Shown here piece by piece: positions 1 to 13,100 of a stretch of DNA of 64,000 nucleotides. Source of the DNA: Stichopus chloronotus (lineage: Eukaryota > Echinodermata > Holothuroidea > Aspidochirotida > Stichopodidae); contig CM037833.1 in assembly GCA_021234535.1 (NCBI GenBank), forward strand, positions 6,811,715-6,875,714, given 5' to 3'. Below the pieces are notes generated by a model, which saw only the letters and a program-made list of their open reading frames with translations, was not told where the DNA came from and did no database searches. Within the stretch, counting starts at the first letter, position 1. Each line of letters begins with the position of its first letter. The translations under genes were made by a program, and so were the position numbers.

Positions 1-1158
1 ACAGAAGAGAGACAAGACTTAGGAAACACACGTCAAAGCAGTGTAATTCAGTAACACTTTTAACTCTGTCTGTAAATCTCTGTGGGTTTCCTCGAGGTAA
101 AAACTTATTTGGAGTTCCTCTTCAAAGCACTTTCGCATTAGAATTCCTGACGACATAATTCTACATTGTGGTATTTACATTTCTTTCTCACTGCAGTCTC
201 ACTAGGACTTCTGTCGAGGTTTACATATCACGAATTCCATAGGTATCTGTCTGATAGAGGGGTAAACTTTCCACAGATTTTTTTGTTTTTTTTTTTTTTT
301 TTTACGAAATCTGAATCGTTTCCTGCAGTATGCATGTGCTCAAGTCCTTCTCCCACATTATCTACTTCCTCTATTTCCACATGTTTCCATCTCTATTAGG
401 TACCTATACGGTACCTGATCTTGTGTTTTTCAAACAAAGATCACCCGTATCTTAGTGTTTCATGTTGCATTGTCATGCCTTTAGGCCTTTAGTGGGGATA
501 GTCGGACAAGTTTTACCAGGGCCAATTACTTGGCGATATTTGGGTCTCCGTTTTGGGGGATGTTTGTGCCTCTAATGAGTCAGCAGTAAGAAGGAACTGC
601 ACAAGTCTGACAATCATCCGGCATTTCTTTATATTTGTTGGCCACATGTGGTCCGCATAGAACAGTATCTCCAATATACAATATGGGCCAGATCTGACAA
701 TCCACATTCCATAATCTGGGCCAGATATACAGTTTGCCGCTTGTGACCCCACTAGTTTTGTCAAGTGTGGAAATTATGTCTGTCACATCAGTGTGGCTGA
801 CAGGGATTTTAAACACAAAGTCTGGCATAACGATTTAGTGGAATGTAAAATAACGGCATAATTATATGCTTGGGTGGTACAAGGTCGAACTGTTTTATTG
901 TGTACAATATTGAAGCAGCGTACGTACCACATACGTAGATGCTGGAGCTTGAAGAACAAATCTTCTTAACTGGATACAACTCTCTATTTTACATATTTTA
1001 CTCTATTTCGCATATTATGCTATAACTCTGAAAGTTGCGATTTTCAACAAAAAATGGATCACAAGAAATTCTTTTATACTTTCTACCTGACATTGTTTTG
1101 TTTGTTTCGAGTTTCAAATTGAGTAATATCTATCTTGTTATTGTCAATATTCAGCACG
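1..1158. other. 5' flank of the Death-domain gene, no gene seen
   Basis: No coding exon is supported here; the reading frames are short and lack domain resemblance. A T-run lies at 282-303. The motif GGGCCAGAT occurs twice within about 40 bases (near 686 and 718). The promoter and any 5' UTR exon of the gene that starts translation at 1174 may lie here or to the left of the window, because a plausible splice acceptor (ATTCAG) sits just upstream of that start. Confidence 0.5.
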
Positions 1159-1173
1159 AGGTTCTACACCAAA

Positions 1174-4100
1174 ATGGCTCAAATAATTGCAACCGTAACC
1201 GCTACTACGAATTTGATATCCACACTTGTGAATGTCAACAATGAAGTTACTGGTGATCTGAAAAGTGACTGTCAAAGACTTGAACGTCATGTGAGATCTA
1301 TGCTTGAATTTTACCAGGTTAGCAAAGATGATCCATTATATCGAGATGAAGGTAAGAAACTAAAAAGAAATTAGACTAACATAGGAAAATAGACTAGTCG
1401 TTTAAGAAGGAATACTTCTTGTTTCATTACTAACTGTTTATAACAAAAACGTGAAATTAAGTTGTACCTAATAGTATAAATTAATATTCAAAGAACCTTC
1501 TAATCCATTTAAAACAGAAGTCAATAACATGAAAACTGTGAAATCGATTAGTTCAGTCAATTCTATCAAGTTGGTGATGTACATATCTCATGACAAACGA
1601 GTTTTGCTTGAGATATCATATCAGACATTACGTCAAGTACTGAAAATTGTACTCACTGAAAGACGCCTAGCTATATAAGGTGTGTCTGACAAATTTGACT
1701 TAAAGTGTTTTTTTTTTCTTTAACCCGGTGCTGTAATTTATTTCTTTCAGGGTTACAAACTGCTTTGAAAACTGAAACTGCTCTTGTAGAAGATATAGAT
1801 GAAAGACTTAAAAACCTGACGCAACCACAACGCTGGCAGGAACAACAACAGGAACTGAAAAAATTCCTACAAGAATCAGAGAGAAACCTACAACAGTCTA
1901 ATCAGACTATGAACAACTTATTAAAGGTAAAATAAATGATGATTTCAAGACAAGTGTGGTGATTTTCATGCTTATTATGAGGTGGTCATAAAGTTTACAT
2001 TTCTTACTCATCTACTTTGGTTAATTTCAAACTCAATCCAATGACTAGCAATTATCGTACAATTTGGTTGGAGGTACTGCCCAGTTAGTGACTGAAAGTT
2101 TTAATTTGCATTCAGATCTTGCAATTAACTTAGGTTATGACAAATGATAGTAATAAAAGTCCTCATGGACTTTGCTACCAAGTAGAATTCTGGTTTTCTG
2201 CACTATCAATTCTTCTATGGGTCGTTTAGATATCTTTCTCCTGTATTATCACTCTTCTTCACTTCTGATTTTTTTTTTTTCTGTTTTTCATTTTTGAGTC
2301 TACCACCGCCTCCCTTTTAGATTTCTCTTCATTATTGAATACACTATCATTCTTTCCAGAGCGAGTGTACCATGTCCTTTTCATGTCTTTAATTCGTGTA
2401 ACAATCACGTATGCTATCTTTATCTTTCTATCTTTGGTTCCTTTATTATCGAATCTGCTACCTTCTCTCCAGATCTTTGGTCCTTTATCATATTTACTTT
2501 TCAAACTTAAAATGTCCGGCTTTCACTATTAAGTCCTCTGCTTGTCCCCTATATCTCTGGTGCCTTATCAAGTCTACAATACGTTAGTTTTATCACGTAG
2601 ATCATTACTTAGTCTTCCATGTCTCCTTCAAATATCAATTACATCTACAATCTTTGTTAGGTTTGGGAATTAAAGGTATGACTCCTCTACTTTCCTCACA
2701 AGTCAAATACCCTCAAGAATAACCATAATTTAATGAATCCACAACCAAGTCACCAATTACAGGCCAAAACACTTTCTAAAAATTGACGGACAAACCATCG
2801 CATGCAGGGGATTTATCATTTTTCATTGATAACAATGACTGCAAACATTCACTAGCTCTAAGTTCCTCTTCACACGTATCCATGACTTCGTTATGAATAT
2901 AATTTTCTGATAGATCCTCAAAAAAAAAGTTTGGGGAACAAGATCGTGACGTGTAGAGTGATTTATAATAATCTTTGATATGATCAAGCAATTTTTTTCA
3001 TCAGTTAATATAGTACCCTATTCATTGAGATAAGCTTAGAGATAAAATTAAGTGATCTATTTCTTTTCTCTAGGTTCAAGAAATATTTCGAGTTCTATTC
3101 CCCTTCCGCTACCCATCTAGCTCTATACCTTACAATAGTTCCTTGGAGTTTGTAATCATATATGTACGTTAACTCATTTTGGACCTCTTTTAACTGAGAC
3201 AGTAACTCCAGTATAAATCTACTGTTCAATCCTGGCAATAAGTTGATTTTTTTTTTTTTTTCACAACGTTTCTTTGCCTTATGCCTTGAATAATTCATAC
3301 TAAATTTACGAATTTTGAATACTCCCAGGGTTAGGCAGGATTGTCAAAAGTATTACAAGAGAGTTCATTACGTAGCAAGTCTTTTACAAGATCGACGTAA
3401 TTAGAATCATATAAAAGTGAATTATTTAATTTCCAGTAATCTCTGCCGCTACTTGGATTGCCGACAGAAAAAGACATCAATAAAAAAGAATTATCTGACT
3501 GCAAATCTGGAACGAAATCAATATTTGTAACAAAAGATTGTGCATGTCTGGAAAGGAGAAAATAGTCGAGTCTACAGTGAGTTACGTTGGAACTCAGGAT
3601 GAAATTCTTTGCACAAGGGTTTCTTTTAGCGATTACCTCTCTTTTTATCGAGGTCTAGTTTAAACACAAAATTTAAATCCCCGCAACTATAATAGTGTCA
3701 CCCATAAAAGTACTAAGGCGACTAGATATACTGCAGAAAAATTCAGGATTATCTATATTTGGAGCATTAATCCCTACAACTGTAAAAATACAATCATTAA
3801 TTTTGATGTCAATTATAATCAATCTTGCAATGGGACTGACGTTCGATTTAATTACCTCAAAATCTAAACTAGGTCTGATAAGTAAACAACCCTCCCCCTA
3901 CGTGTTTGAACCATGGGAGAAAATAACTTTCCCTAGCCATTCATGCTGCCAGAAACTTTCATCACTAATGCAGCCGTGAGACTCTTGAATGATAGAAATA
4001 TCCGTCTTACGCCTATGAATAAAGGCAAATAATTGTCTTCGTTTTTTTTCGATTGTCGTAACCCCTTGCATTGAAACTTAAAACTTTTAAGGCGGTAGCC

Positions 4101-7100
4101 ATAGAAACATTTGAGTGATGTGATGTACCTCTACGATATACTAAACAACGATTACAAGGGGGGGGTAAGGTCACATACATAGCAAATACAGACAATGTAC
4201 AAATTTTGAGCAATATGAAAAACATGATGTATACAAAGGAGGATTGAAAAAAGAAAGAAGAAAATGGTCACTAATGGGTCACAAGGTCTTCACAAGGTCT
4301 TCTGCTTGTCCCGTACATCTCGGGTACCTTATCAAGTCTACAATATTTTAGTTTATCACGTAGATCAACTCTTAGTCTACTATGTTTCCTTGACATCTTT
4401 GGTTCTGGCAAATATCAATTATATCCTCTCCCCTTCAGATTCCTAGTTCCGTGATTGTCATATTTATTATTCCAACTAAAATCCCGACTTTAATTACCTT
4501 GTTATTTTTTTTTTTTTAATGTCTGGGGTTGTTATGAATATATCTGTCATCTTCTCTCTACATATGTTTTAATTGCCTTTCTTGTAGATGTCATCTCATT
4601 GTCTAGTCTGCTATCTTCCGAACGAGTCCGCCGTCCCTACAGCGATAAATTCCCATTTCTAGAAATCTATTATAAGCTTCCCCCCCCCCCCCAGAAAAAA
4701 AAATTGAAAGCTTACAAAAATGTTTGAGAAGAATTGTACTTAACGTGGATAAGCTCCGACTAGCAAATACTAAATCTTCCGATATTTTTTCTGATTTTTT
4801 TTTTTCATTTTAGCATATTGGGACCGGTGCATTAATAAAAATTGCTAATCCGCGGCAAAATGGTAAGCATTGTTTCTATTTTTACTGACTGAACTGACAT
4901 CCACATCCTGAACGAATTTGCAGTAAACTACTTAGTAGCTGTTTATGCTGACCTCGTAAAAATGCTTTTAATTTTCACTTGCATTTCTTAATTTTACAGT
5001 GGAATTAACGAATGTCACAATTTAATGTTGTTTCATGAAGAACACATCGAAAGTAATAAGTTTTATTCCTTGGTTCTTTTTTAATCATTTTGCATTATTG
5101 GAAACGGTTACTAAAAGAGAAGCGTCGATGATACTAATTTCGAAAACTTACTCTACGGAAAATTAACGCAGGAGAGAGCGTAACCATTATCAACATTTTT
5201 GTTTGTAGAACAAAACTATGACTTTAGGTTTTATCGTATCTACCTTTCGGCAAGTTTCGATTTCTCAAGCCGATGAGACAGATGGACCACAAGGTATGCC
5301 TTAAAGAACATTCTCATGTAACTACGCTTTAGTTCTGCCAAAGAGGCTCACTGACAACTTCCACCCCCACCCCCCGCACCCCCTCCTTGCGTTCTTCATC
5401 TTAACCTCACCTTATGGCAAAAGAGATGGCAAATATTGAAAGTTGAAAAATTTCTCAAATTCCAAAATTGCTTGAAAAAGTTGGAAATTTCCATATTTCA
5501 GCCTAGATGTTGTCATATATGTAATCTATGCAACGGGGCATAGCGCCACCACATCTAATGATAACGTCGAATAAACGTGAGTGATCGAAAATGGCGTCTT
5601 CGGTTTTATAACATGGTGTCAGAGGAAGTCTGAATCGTGCCGCATGGAGCAGCTACGGGCACGGAATGCTCTCAGCTTAGAGGGTAATCTTTCCACAAAC
5701 TGGAAAGAATGGATACGAAGGTTTGATTTGTACCTTGTAGCCTCGGGAGCTAATAAAAAAAATGAAAAGTTACAGTCGTCACTTTTCTTGCACGTGATAG
5801 GTGAAAAAGGCCTAGACGTATACAATTCAATGCAGTTTGAGACTGAAGAGGATAGTTCCAAACTTGCAGTACTCAAAGCGAAGTTCGAAGAATACTGTAC
5901 GCCACGCAAAAATATTACGTACGAGAGACACAAATTCTTCTCAAGGCAGCAACATGAAGAGGCAACGATTGACCAATATGTTACTGATCTGAGAAATCTG
6001 AGCACAACTTGTGAGTTTGGTGAGCTGAACAACGACAGTCTCATCACAGATAAAATTGTTTGCGTAATAAGAACTGATGGTCTGCGTGAAAGGATGCTGA
6101 GGGAGGAAGATCTCACACTCGAGAAGGCATTGAAGATGTGCTGTGAAGCAGAAGCATCCAAAACTCCGGTAAAATACGTAGCCAGTACAGATAAATCGTG
6201 CCATTCACCAGTGGCGGCTCCAGAATGTCAGACTTGGGGGGGGGGGGGCAAACTGAGGTCAGAGGAAAATGTGGGGGGCAAAGATATTCTCGCGCAACGG
6301 GAAACCGAGCGCGAAGCGCGACGTCGTGCAGTTCGGGTCCAGGGGCCCGCCGTAGGGCCCCTGGTGGGGTCCAGGGGAAAAGTCCCGGTGGGGGTCAAGG
6401 GGGCGAAGCCCCCGGAGGCTCTGAGGTCTTAGCATATCTCTGGGTGGAAAATTAAGTCCCAAGAGAGGTATATTATTTATTTTTATATTATTTATTTTTT
6501 CGGTTGACCGTACTCCAAGGTTCCCAACTTTTTTCTTTGGGAGTACCATTTCACATTTACGCCATGCCACCGAGTACACACACACACACACACATAGGCT
6601 ACATACACTTCCATTCCAGTCACTTTATTCTATAAAAATGTGCAGTACTTACCAATATTCTTTGACAGTTCTTGCTCACTTGTACACTATGCATAACGGA
6701 ACATAAATGTTCCTTTGCGCAGCAGTTTCAGGTGCCATTGAAAGACGCAGCTCTATACGTGAAGGCCTGTTGGACTGAGGAATATGGACTCCTCTATTTT
6801 TGGAGGAGATTTAACTTTAGTGAAAATAACTGTGGTCATTGTACAGGTAATTAAATAGGCTTACAGTTTATTTCACTGTATGATTTACTTTCTACTCGTA
6901 ATAAAAAGTGAGACCCACTATTAACACATTTATTATGATGCAGCCAACGACATTCCTATATTTAGAGAAACAACGACATTCCTATATTTAGAAAACAACC
7001 ACCTACCCACCCTTCCCTTATGCTGGACGGTAAACATTCCAGAGAAAATTGGTCTGACCAGGCTGGCCTACTGTTGAAGTGGCTACGGGCATGATATGAA

Positions 7101-10100
7101 AACTGGCAGCCTGTGTAACATAAATTAGGCATTTATCAATCATGTTTCCTCGGAAGCTGTTCTTATATTCAGTCCAATGCCAATACATAGTTTGTGTGAT
7201 TAAATTAATTTTGGATGAGTACAAGATCTGATTGGAAAGGGTGAAAGCAACTGGCGGGGCGGGGGGGGGGGGGGCAATGAAACAATCTGGAGGGTCAAAC
7301 AGACAAGGTGAAAATTAAATGCAGTTTAAATGTAAAAAGTGCGGAACTTGGCATAGTCCATGTGCATGTCCTGCAGACGGAAAAAGGTGCAGTTATTGTC
7401 AGAAGAAAGGACATTATGCGAGATGTTGTTTTCACAATCCAAGAATAGAGGAGAGTAATAATGCAGCTCAATCTAAGACTAATTCCCTAAGTACAGAAGA
7501 TGCCGAGCCGGTAGGGTTATTTCTTGACACCCTCTATGTGAGTTCGATCAATTCCCTCCACGAAGACGATTGGTTGTTGGAAGAAGGAAAGTTTGTTTCA
7601 AACTTGATACAAGTTCCCACGCATATATTCTGCCAAGAAGAGTGCACCAGCAAGTGGCAAAGGGAAAATCACTCCACAAAGGCAAATGTAACTCTTTCAA
7701 CATACACAGCCTGAGGGGAGATCATAGCAGTCCTTGGATCATGCATTTTAAGATGTCATAACCATGGGAAGATATGGAATACCAGATTTTTGGTTGTCGA
7801 TCTGAAAGCTAAACCGATATTAGGAGTCAAAGCCTGTGAAAAATTAGGGTCGGTCCATAGAGTGAGATGTAGATGAGATAACTAGTAACTTGGCTGGTGC
7901 AAAAATTTTTTACAGTGCTGGATGCCAATCAAGGGTTTTGGCAAGTACCACTAGACAGTTAAAGTGCAAAGTTGTGTACCTTCAATACACCATATGGTCG
8001 CTATACGTTTTTGAGATTATCTTACGGTATTTATAGTGTACCAGAAGTGTTCATAAGACAGTAAGTTAGATGTTTGAAGGAATAGGTGTGCATACATGTG
8101 TTGATGATATTTTGGTTAGGTGGAACAACTCAAAGTGAACTAATGAGCGACTGAAAGAGGTCCTTAGTAGAGCTAGGCAGAGCAATTTGAAACTAAACAA
8201 AGACAAATGTAAAGTAGGCCATACTGAGATTAAATACCTTGGTCATGTGTTAACTCCTGAAGGGCTGAAACCTCATCAATCCAAAATTGAGGCAGTTAGT
8301 AAGATGCCACGTCCAGTATGTAAAAAAAAAAGATTTTGAGAGGTTTCTGGGTGTGTATATGACCCAATATTTGAGTAAATTTCTCCCAGATATATCAGAA
8401 CTAACAGCATCCTTAAGAGTATTGTTACAGAAAGACATTGAGTGGCATTGCGATAAAGACAAAAAAATGCATTATGTAAACTTAAAGACTTGGTCACTAA
8501 TGCACGTGTGCTGCAATACTTTGACACAACAAAGCCCTTTGCAGAAAGGGTTAGGAGCGGTATTGTTACAAAATGAACATCCAGTGGCCTATGCTTCTAG
8601 AGCATTAACTCAGACCCAACAGGGATACGCTCAAATAGAGAAGGAAATATTGGCAATATTCTATGGATGCGAAAAATTTCATCAGTACATTTATGGTAAA
8701 GAAGTACATGTTGAAACAGACCATAAGCCTTTAGAGGCTATAATGAAAAAGCCGCTCAGTTCAGCGCCTCCAAGAGTTCAAAGACTTTTATTGCGTGTTC
8801 AGAAATATGATCTTAAAGTCCAGTATAAACCTGGGAAGGAGATGTATATTGCAGATACTCTCTAAAGAGCATATTTAAAGGATTATAGTTGTGATGAATT
8901 TGACAAAGAAGTTGAAGTAATGGTACATACGCTAGTATCCAATTTGCCAATGACAGCAGAAAAGAAAATGAATTTGTGAAAGAAACACAAAATGATCCAT
9001 CCCTTGTGAAACTGAAACAAGTGATTGAAAAGGGTTGGCCAAAGCAAAAATCTGAGATTCCAAATGAAATAAAAAAGAGTATTTAGACTATAGAGAAGAG
9101 TTGCATATTGCAGAAGAATTGATATTTAAGGTAAAAGGTTAGTAGTACCCAGTTCATTAAGACATGACATGCTCAAAAAGATACATGAGACGCATCGTTG
9201 CATGGAAAGATGTAAGAGAAAAGCAAGAGAATTATTATTTTGGACTAGAATGATGTCACAAATAGATGACATGGTATCAAACTGCTCAGTGTGCTTAGAA
9301 CACATAAATGCAAATGTGAGAGAACCACTCAAACCTCATCACTTTCCTGAAAGAGCTTGGCAAACATTTGGGACAGACTTGTTTTATTTCCAAAATACAA
9401 CCATCTCCATCTATTCCATCTCTTGGACATTGATTATTATTCCAAGTTTATAGAAATTTCACAGTTGAAAGAAATGAACAGCGAAGGTGTGATTAATGCC
9501 ATGAAAGCTATCTTTGCAAGACTTGGTGTACCTGAGAAAGTGGTATCAGACAATGGACCGCAATATGCTAGCAAGGCATATAAAGAATTTGCTACAATCT
9601 TGCAATTTGACCATGTAACATCAAGCCCGACCTATGCTCAGTCCAATGGTATGGCTGAAAGGGCTGTACAAACAATTGAAAAAATGCTATACAAAGCTCA
9701 ACAAGATGGGAAAGATCCGTATATGTGTCTTTTGGAATACAGAAATACTCCACTTGATAACAATTTGGGATCGCCTGCTCAGTTATTGATGAGTAGGAGA
9801 CTCAAAGGTTATTGCCTAGCTACTACAGCTGCCCTGCTAGAACCGAAAGTTCAAGATAATGCTGTGTGGAACAAACTGCAAAAGAGACACAATGCCCAGA
9901 AGATGTATTATCATAAAGTCAAAACCACTTGAACCACTTCAGAAGGGTGATACAGTAAGTGTTAGAAAGGAGACAGGGAGATGGGAACCTGCTATAGTAG
10001 TATCACCATCTGAACAACCAAAATCGTATGTTGTTGAAACATCAGGGGGTAATCTAAGGAGGATCAGAAGGGATTTGATGAAAACCAAGGAAGAAAATGT

Positions 10101-13100
10101 GGTAATGCAAAAACATGTTCAAGATGACGAGTCAGGAGATTTGGTGGAAAAACAACAAATTCCAGAATCTGTGAAGTATAGTTCTAGAGGTAGAGAAATT
10201 CAGCAACCAAGAAGATACATAGAAGAATGCTAACAACAAAGTTACACAAAAACAAAATGTGACTTGTTAAATTTGTTGTACATTTTCCCAAACTTAAGAA
10301 ATATGTTTGTAAATCACTTTGTGAGGTAGTGTCATAGTCTCTTCGATTACCGTAGTTCAAACTGAGTGCAACTCCTTCTGGTGTGTAAACGATATCCCAG
10401 TGGATTCTGTAAACTGAACCATAATGTTGCACACTGTTTATTAGATTGGTTCATTGGTAATAACTGTTATGACATTTACATCATAAGTGTCACAAAGTCA
10501 CAATGCATTAAATTAAATATTCCACGGAGTCGTGATATTTGTTCAGTGTAGTTGACCGTTATGAGATAATCAAATTTGTTTTGAATTAGCAGAAAAGTAA
10601 ACAACGAAGTAAGCGACCATGACGTTATAAGTCTGAATTAAAAATATACAGCCTTCGATTTTTTTAAACATAATGAACGTATTTATTTTGTATGGTGATA
10701 ATATGTGATGCGTCTTAACGAGTCTAAAATGTAAATGTTGGTTGATGTTCCTTTCATTAACTTTAATGAAATGATGTCGGAAAATGGCAGGAGCAAGGAA
10801 CTCTAGGATGAAAACCCCAAAATCTAAAGTTCTAGAGTAAAAAGGTCTCATACCTTTCATGTTTTTTGTCTTCTATAATAGCCTTCTAGAGACTTGCACG
10901 ACTTATATTGTAACATGAATAATTGTATGATTCAAACCTTTTTGTACATATCACCGGAAGAGGAAGATGTGGTGTCTTCGATAAGTTTTTTTAATGCTTT
11001 TGAAGAATTCCTTGTTTTATTGGTCGTTTGTTTGGTTTTAAAACAAAAAAGTCTCAAATGCTTACTTACTACAGATCCTGATTCAACGTACATGAGGTAA
11101 GTAGATTCATGCTATGTTTGCATGAATGGGTCTTGAGAAATTGTACTCCATGCAGGTTAAACCATTAAAATTACTAAGAACAATTTTATCATTGAAGCTC
11201 AGTTAAAAACAAAATCTAATTTTTTCTCTATACATCTGAAGACAAAGAGGGTACAAAACTTTACATTTTTTAAAGCTTTGACCATTGGTGGGCTTTCTGT
11301 GACGATTTCGATCTTTTCAAACCTCAAGTATTTTTGTAATCTCATGTAGAATAATCACCTCCAATAAATCAGAGAAATTAAAATTTCTACTCAAAGTAAT
11401 TTCAAAACTGGGCAAGTTCACAATGCAATAAGTCATTAGACAGGTGCATTTTAACACCATATAACAACCAAAAATGTCATTTGTTATTTGAACAACAATA
11501 ATGAGCTTTTAATCAGGGGCGGGATTTGATGTCTGAAAGTGGGGGGAGGAAACCTGACAGACGATCAAATGGCGCCCAAGGCGACGGGCGATCGCGAATC
11601 GCTCTCCCCAACGGCGTGGGGTCCAGGGGCCAATCTAAGGGCCCTTGGTGGGGTCCAATGGCAAAGTCCCGATGGGGATCCAGGGGGAAGCCCTACCCCC
11701 CCCCCCCCCCAAGTAATCCTTCCTATGGTTTCAATAATGTGTTTTTGTTTGTTTTTGGACAAATTTACGACAGAGACTAAAATGTCGTTCATTTTCCTTG
11801 TAATGGCATACGACTTTTACACCATTTTTATGATTGCTACGTTATTCTAGAGTTCCAGCGCTGGTCATATTATTACAATAATTGTGTGACTACACAATGA
11901 GTTAAATGTGAATTAGTGGGCTTGTGTGTGTGTGTGTGTGTATGTATGTGCAAAGGCGAGCCGTTCCACCCATTGCTCAGTTGTTAATAAAGAGAATTCA
12001 CAGCAATAAAATGCAATACTCACAATAATTCTCACACTGCGTATTTGTACTTTACAGCTATTAAATTAGCTAGAATAAGACAATTGAGTATAGTGGACAT
12101 GCAATAGTCTACGGTACAAATTATAACACACCGTCCAAATAATGAAACAGCATAACGAAAAGGGAAGAATTCATGAGTGACAAGAATGCACGTATAACAT
12201 CCGCAGATAACGAATATGACATTTCATGTCTCACAAACTTTACTGTAATTGACAATTTTTTCACCCTATCAACAATTACGATCCGATTTGTTTTCCTTCG
12301 CAATTTGTAGAACCACACATAAATTCAATGTGTACCAAGCAAAAACTATGTTGTGATAGCCATAAGCCACCTGATTATTTATATTCGGAGTACGCAGATA
12401 GCTAAAGTAATTGAAGGAATTCGTAAATCACAAATTTATGATAAGATTAATATTATTCAGTCACATTTCAGGCTAATGGAATAACGCCTTCACTCACTTT
12501 TATTAATTGTTACGTAATACTGCCCTAGAGTACCAACCCGAACCAGACTGACAATGGCAACGTGACAATGGACAGTGTCGTCAGTTCTGAAATGATAAAT
12601 GTAAGTATGAATACCTATTCAAGTAATAAACGATATGTATTGCAATGTGTGTGAGTATGTAATTGTGATATATATCTGATATGTGTGAATATAATGGTGA
12701 TTATTTGAATGTGACAAACTGCGTTTGATCAGTATTTTTATCAAGAAAAATGATACAGTATGAGACTTTTGAACATTAAAAAGTATTTACATTATTAAAT
12801 TAACCAGGGTTACTGTTGTCAAACAGTAGTCTGACGAACAGGAATATCTATGTTTTAATTTTAAAAGGATAAGGGTACAAATAAGCAAATGCAAGTTAAC
12901 TTCTGGTGTACTTCACTTAACAAGAACAAATTTTACTTTATTAACGAAATAATAGCTATGTATCCGAATTTAACTTAGTTTTAAGAATGCGAAATTCTGT
13001 TCTAAAAGTCGATTACTTCAAACCAGTGCCATCCTATCTTTGTCTGTAAAGCAAGGGTAATCAATGGTTGGAATGTACTTTAAGACACCATAAGGCTGCT

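Larger units (their letters stand above)
5509..10240 (+). mobile_element. Degraded Ty3/gypsy LTR retrotransposon (Mag/SURL-like), no 3' LTR found
   Basis: The order of parts is: a short LTR-like segment (5509-5613), a tRNA-Leu-type primer site (5614-5630), gag (5644-6209), about 1.1 kb of inserted unrelated DNA, zinc knuckle and protease remains (7319-7860), reverse transcriptase and RNase H (7900-8910), and integrase (9120-10233). The order PR-RT-RH-IN is that of Ty3/gypsy elements. Numerous stops, frameshifts and a deletion of the RT N-terminus show that it is dead. No sequence like the 5' LTR is found within 500 bases after the integrase frame. The element sits in the 10.6-kb intron 3 of the Death-domain gene, in the sense orientation. 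Confidence 0.85.

Noticed and set aside
5619..6161. 180-codon minus-strand frame
   Set aside because: Antisense shadow of the gag reading frame; no independent domain.
6198..6591. Gly/Pro/Arg-rich frames on both strands
   Set aside because: Translations of the G-rich dispersed repeat, with the same frame pattern at 11526-11850.
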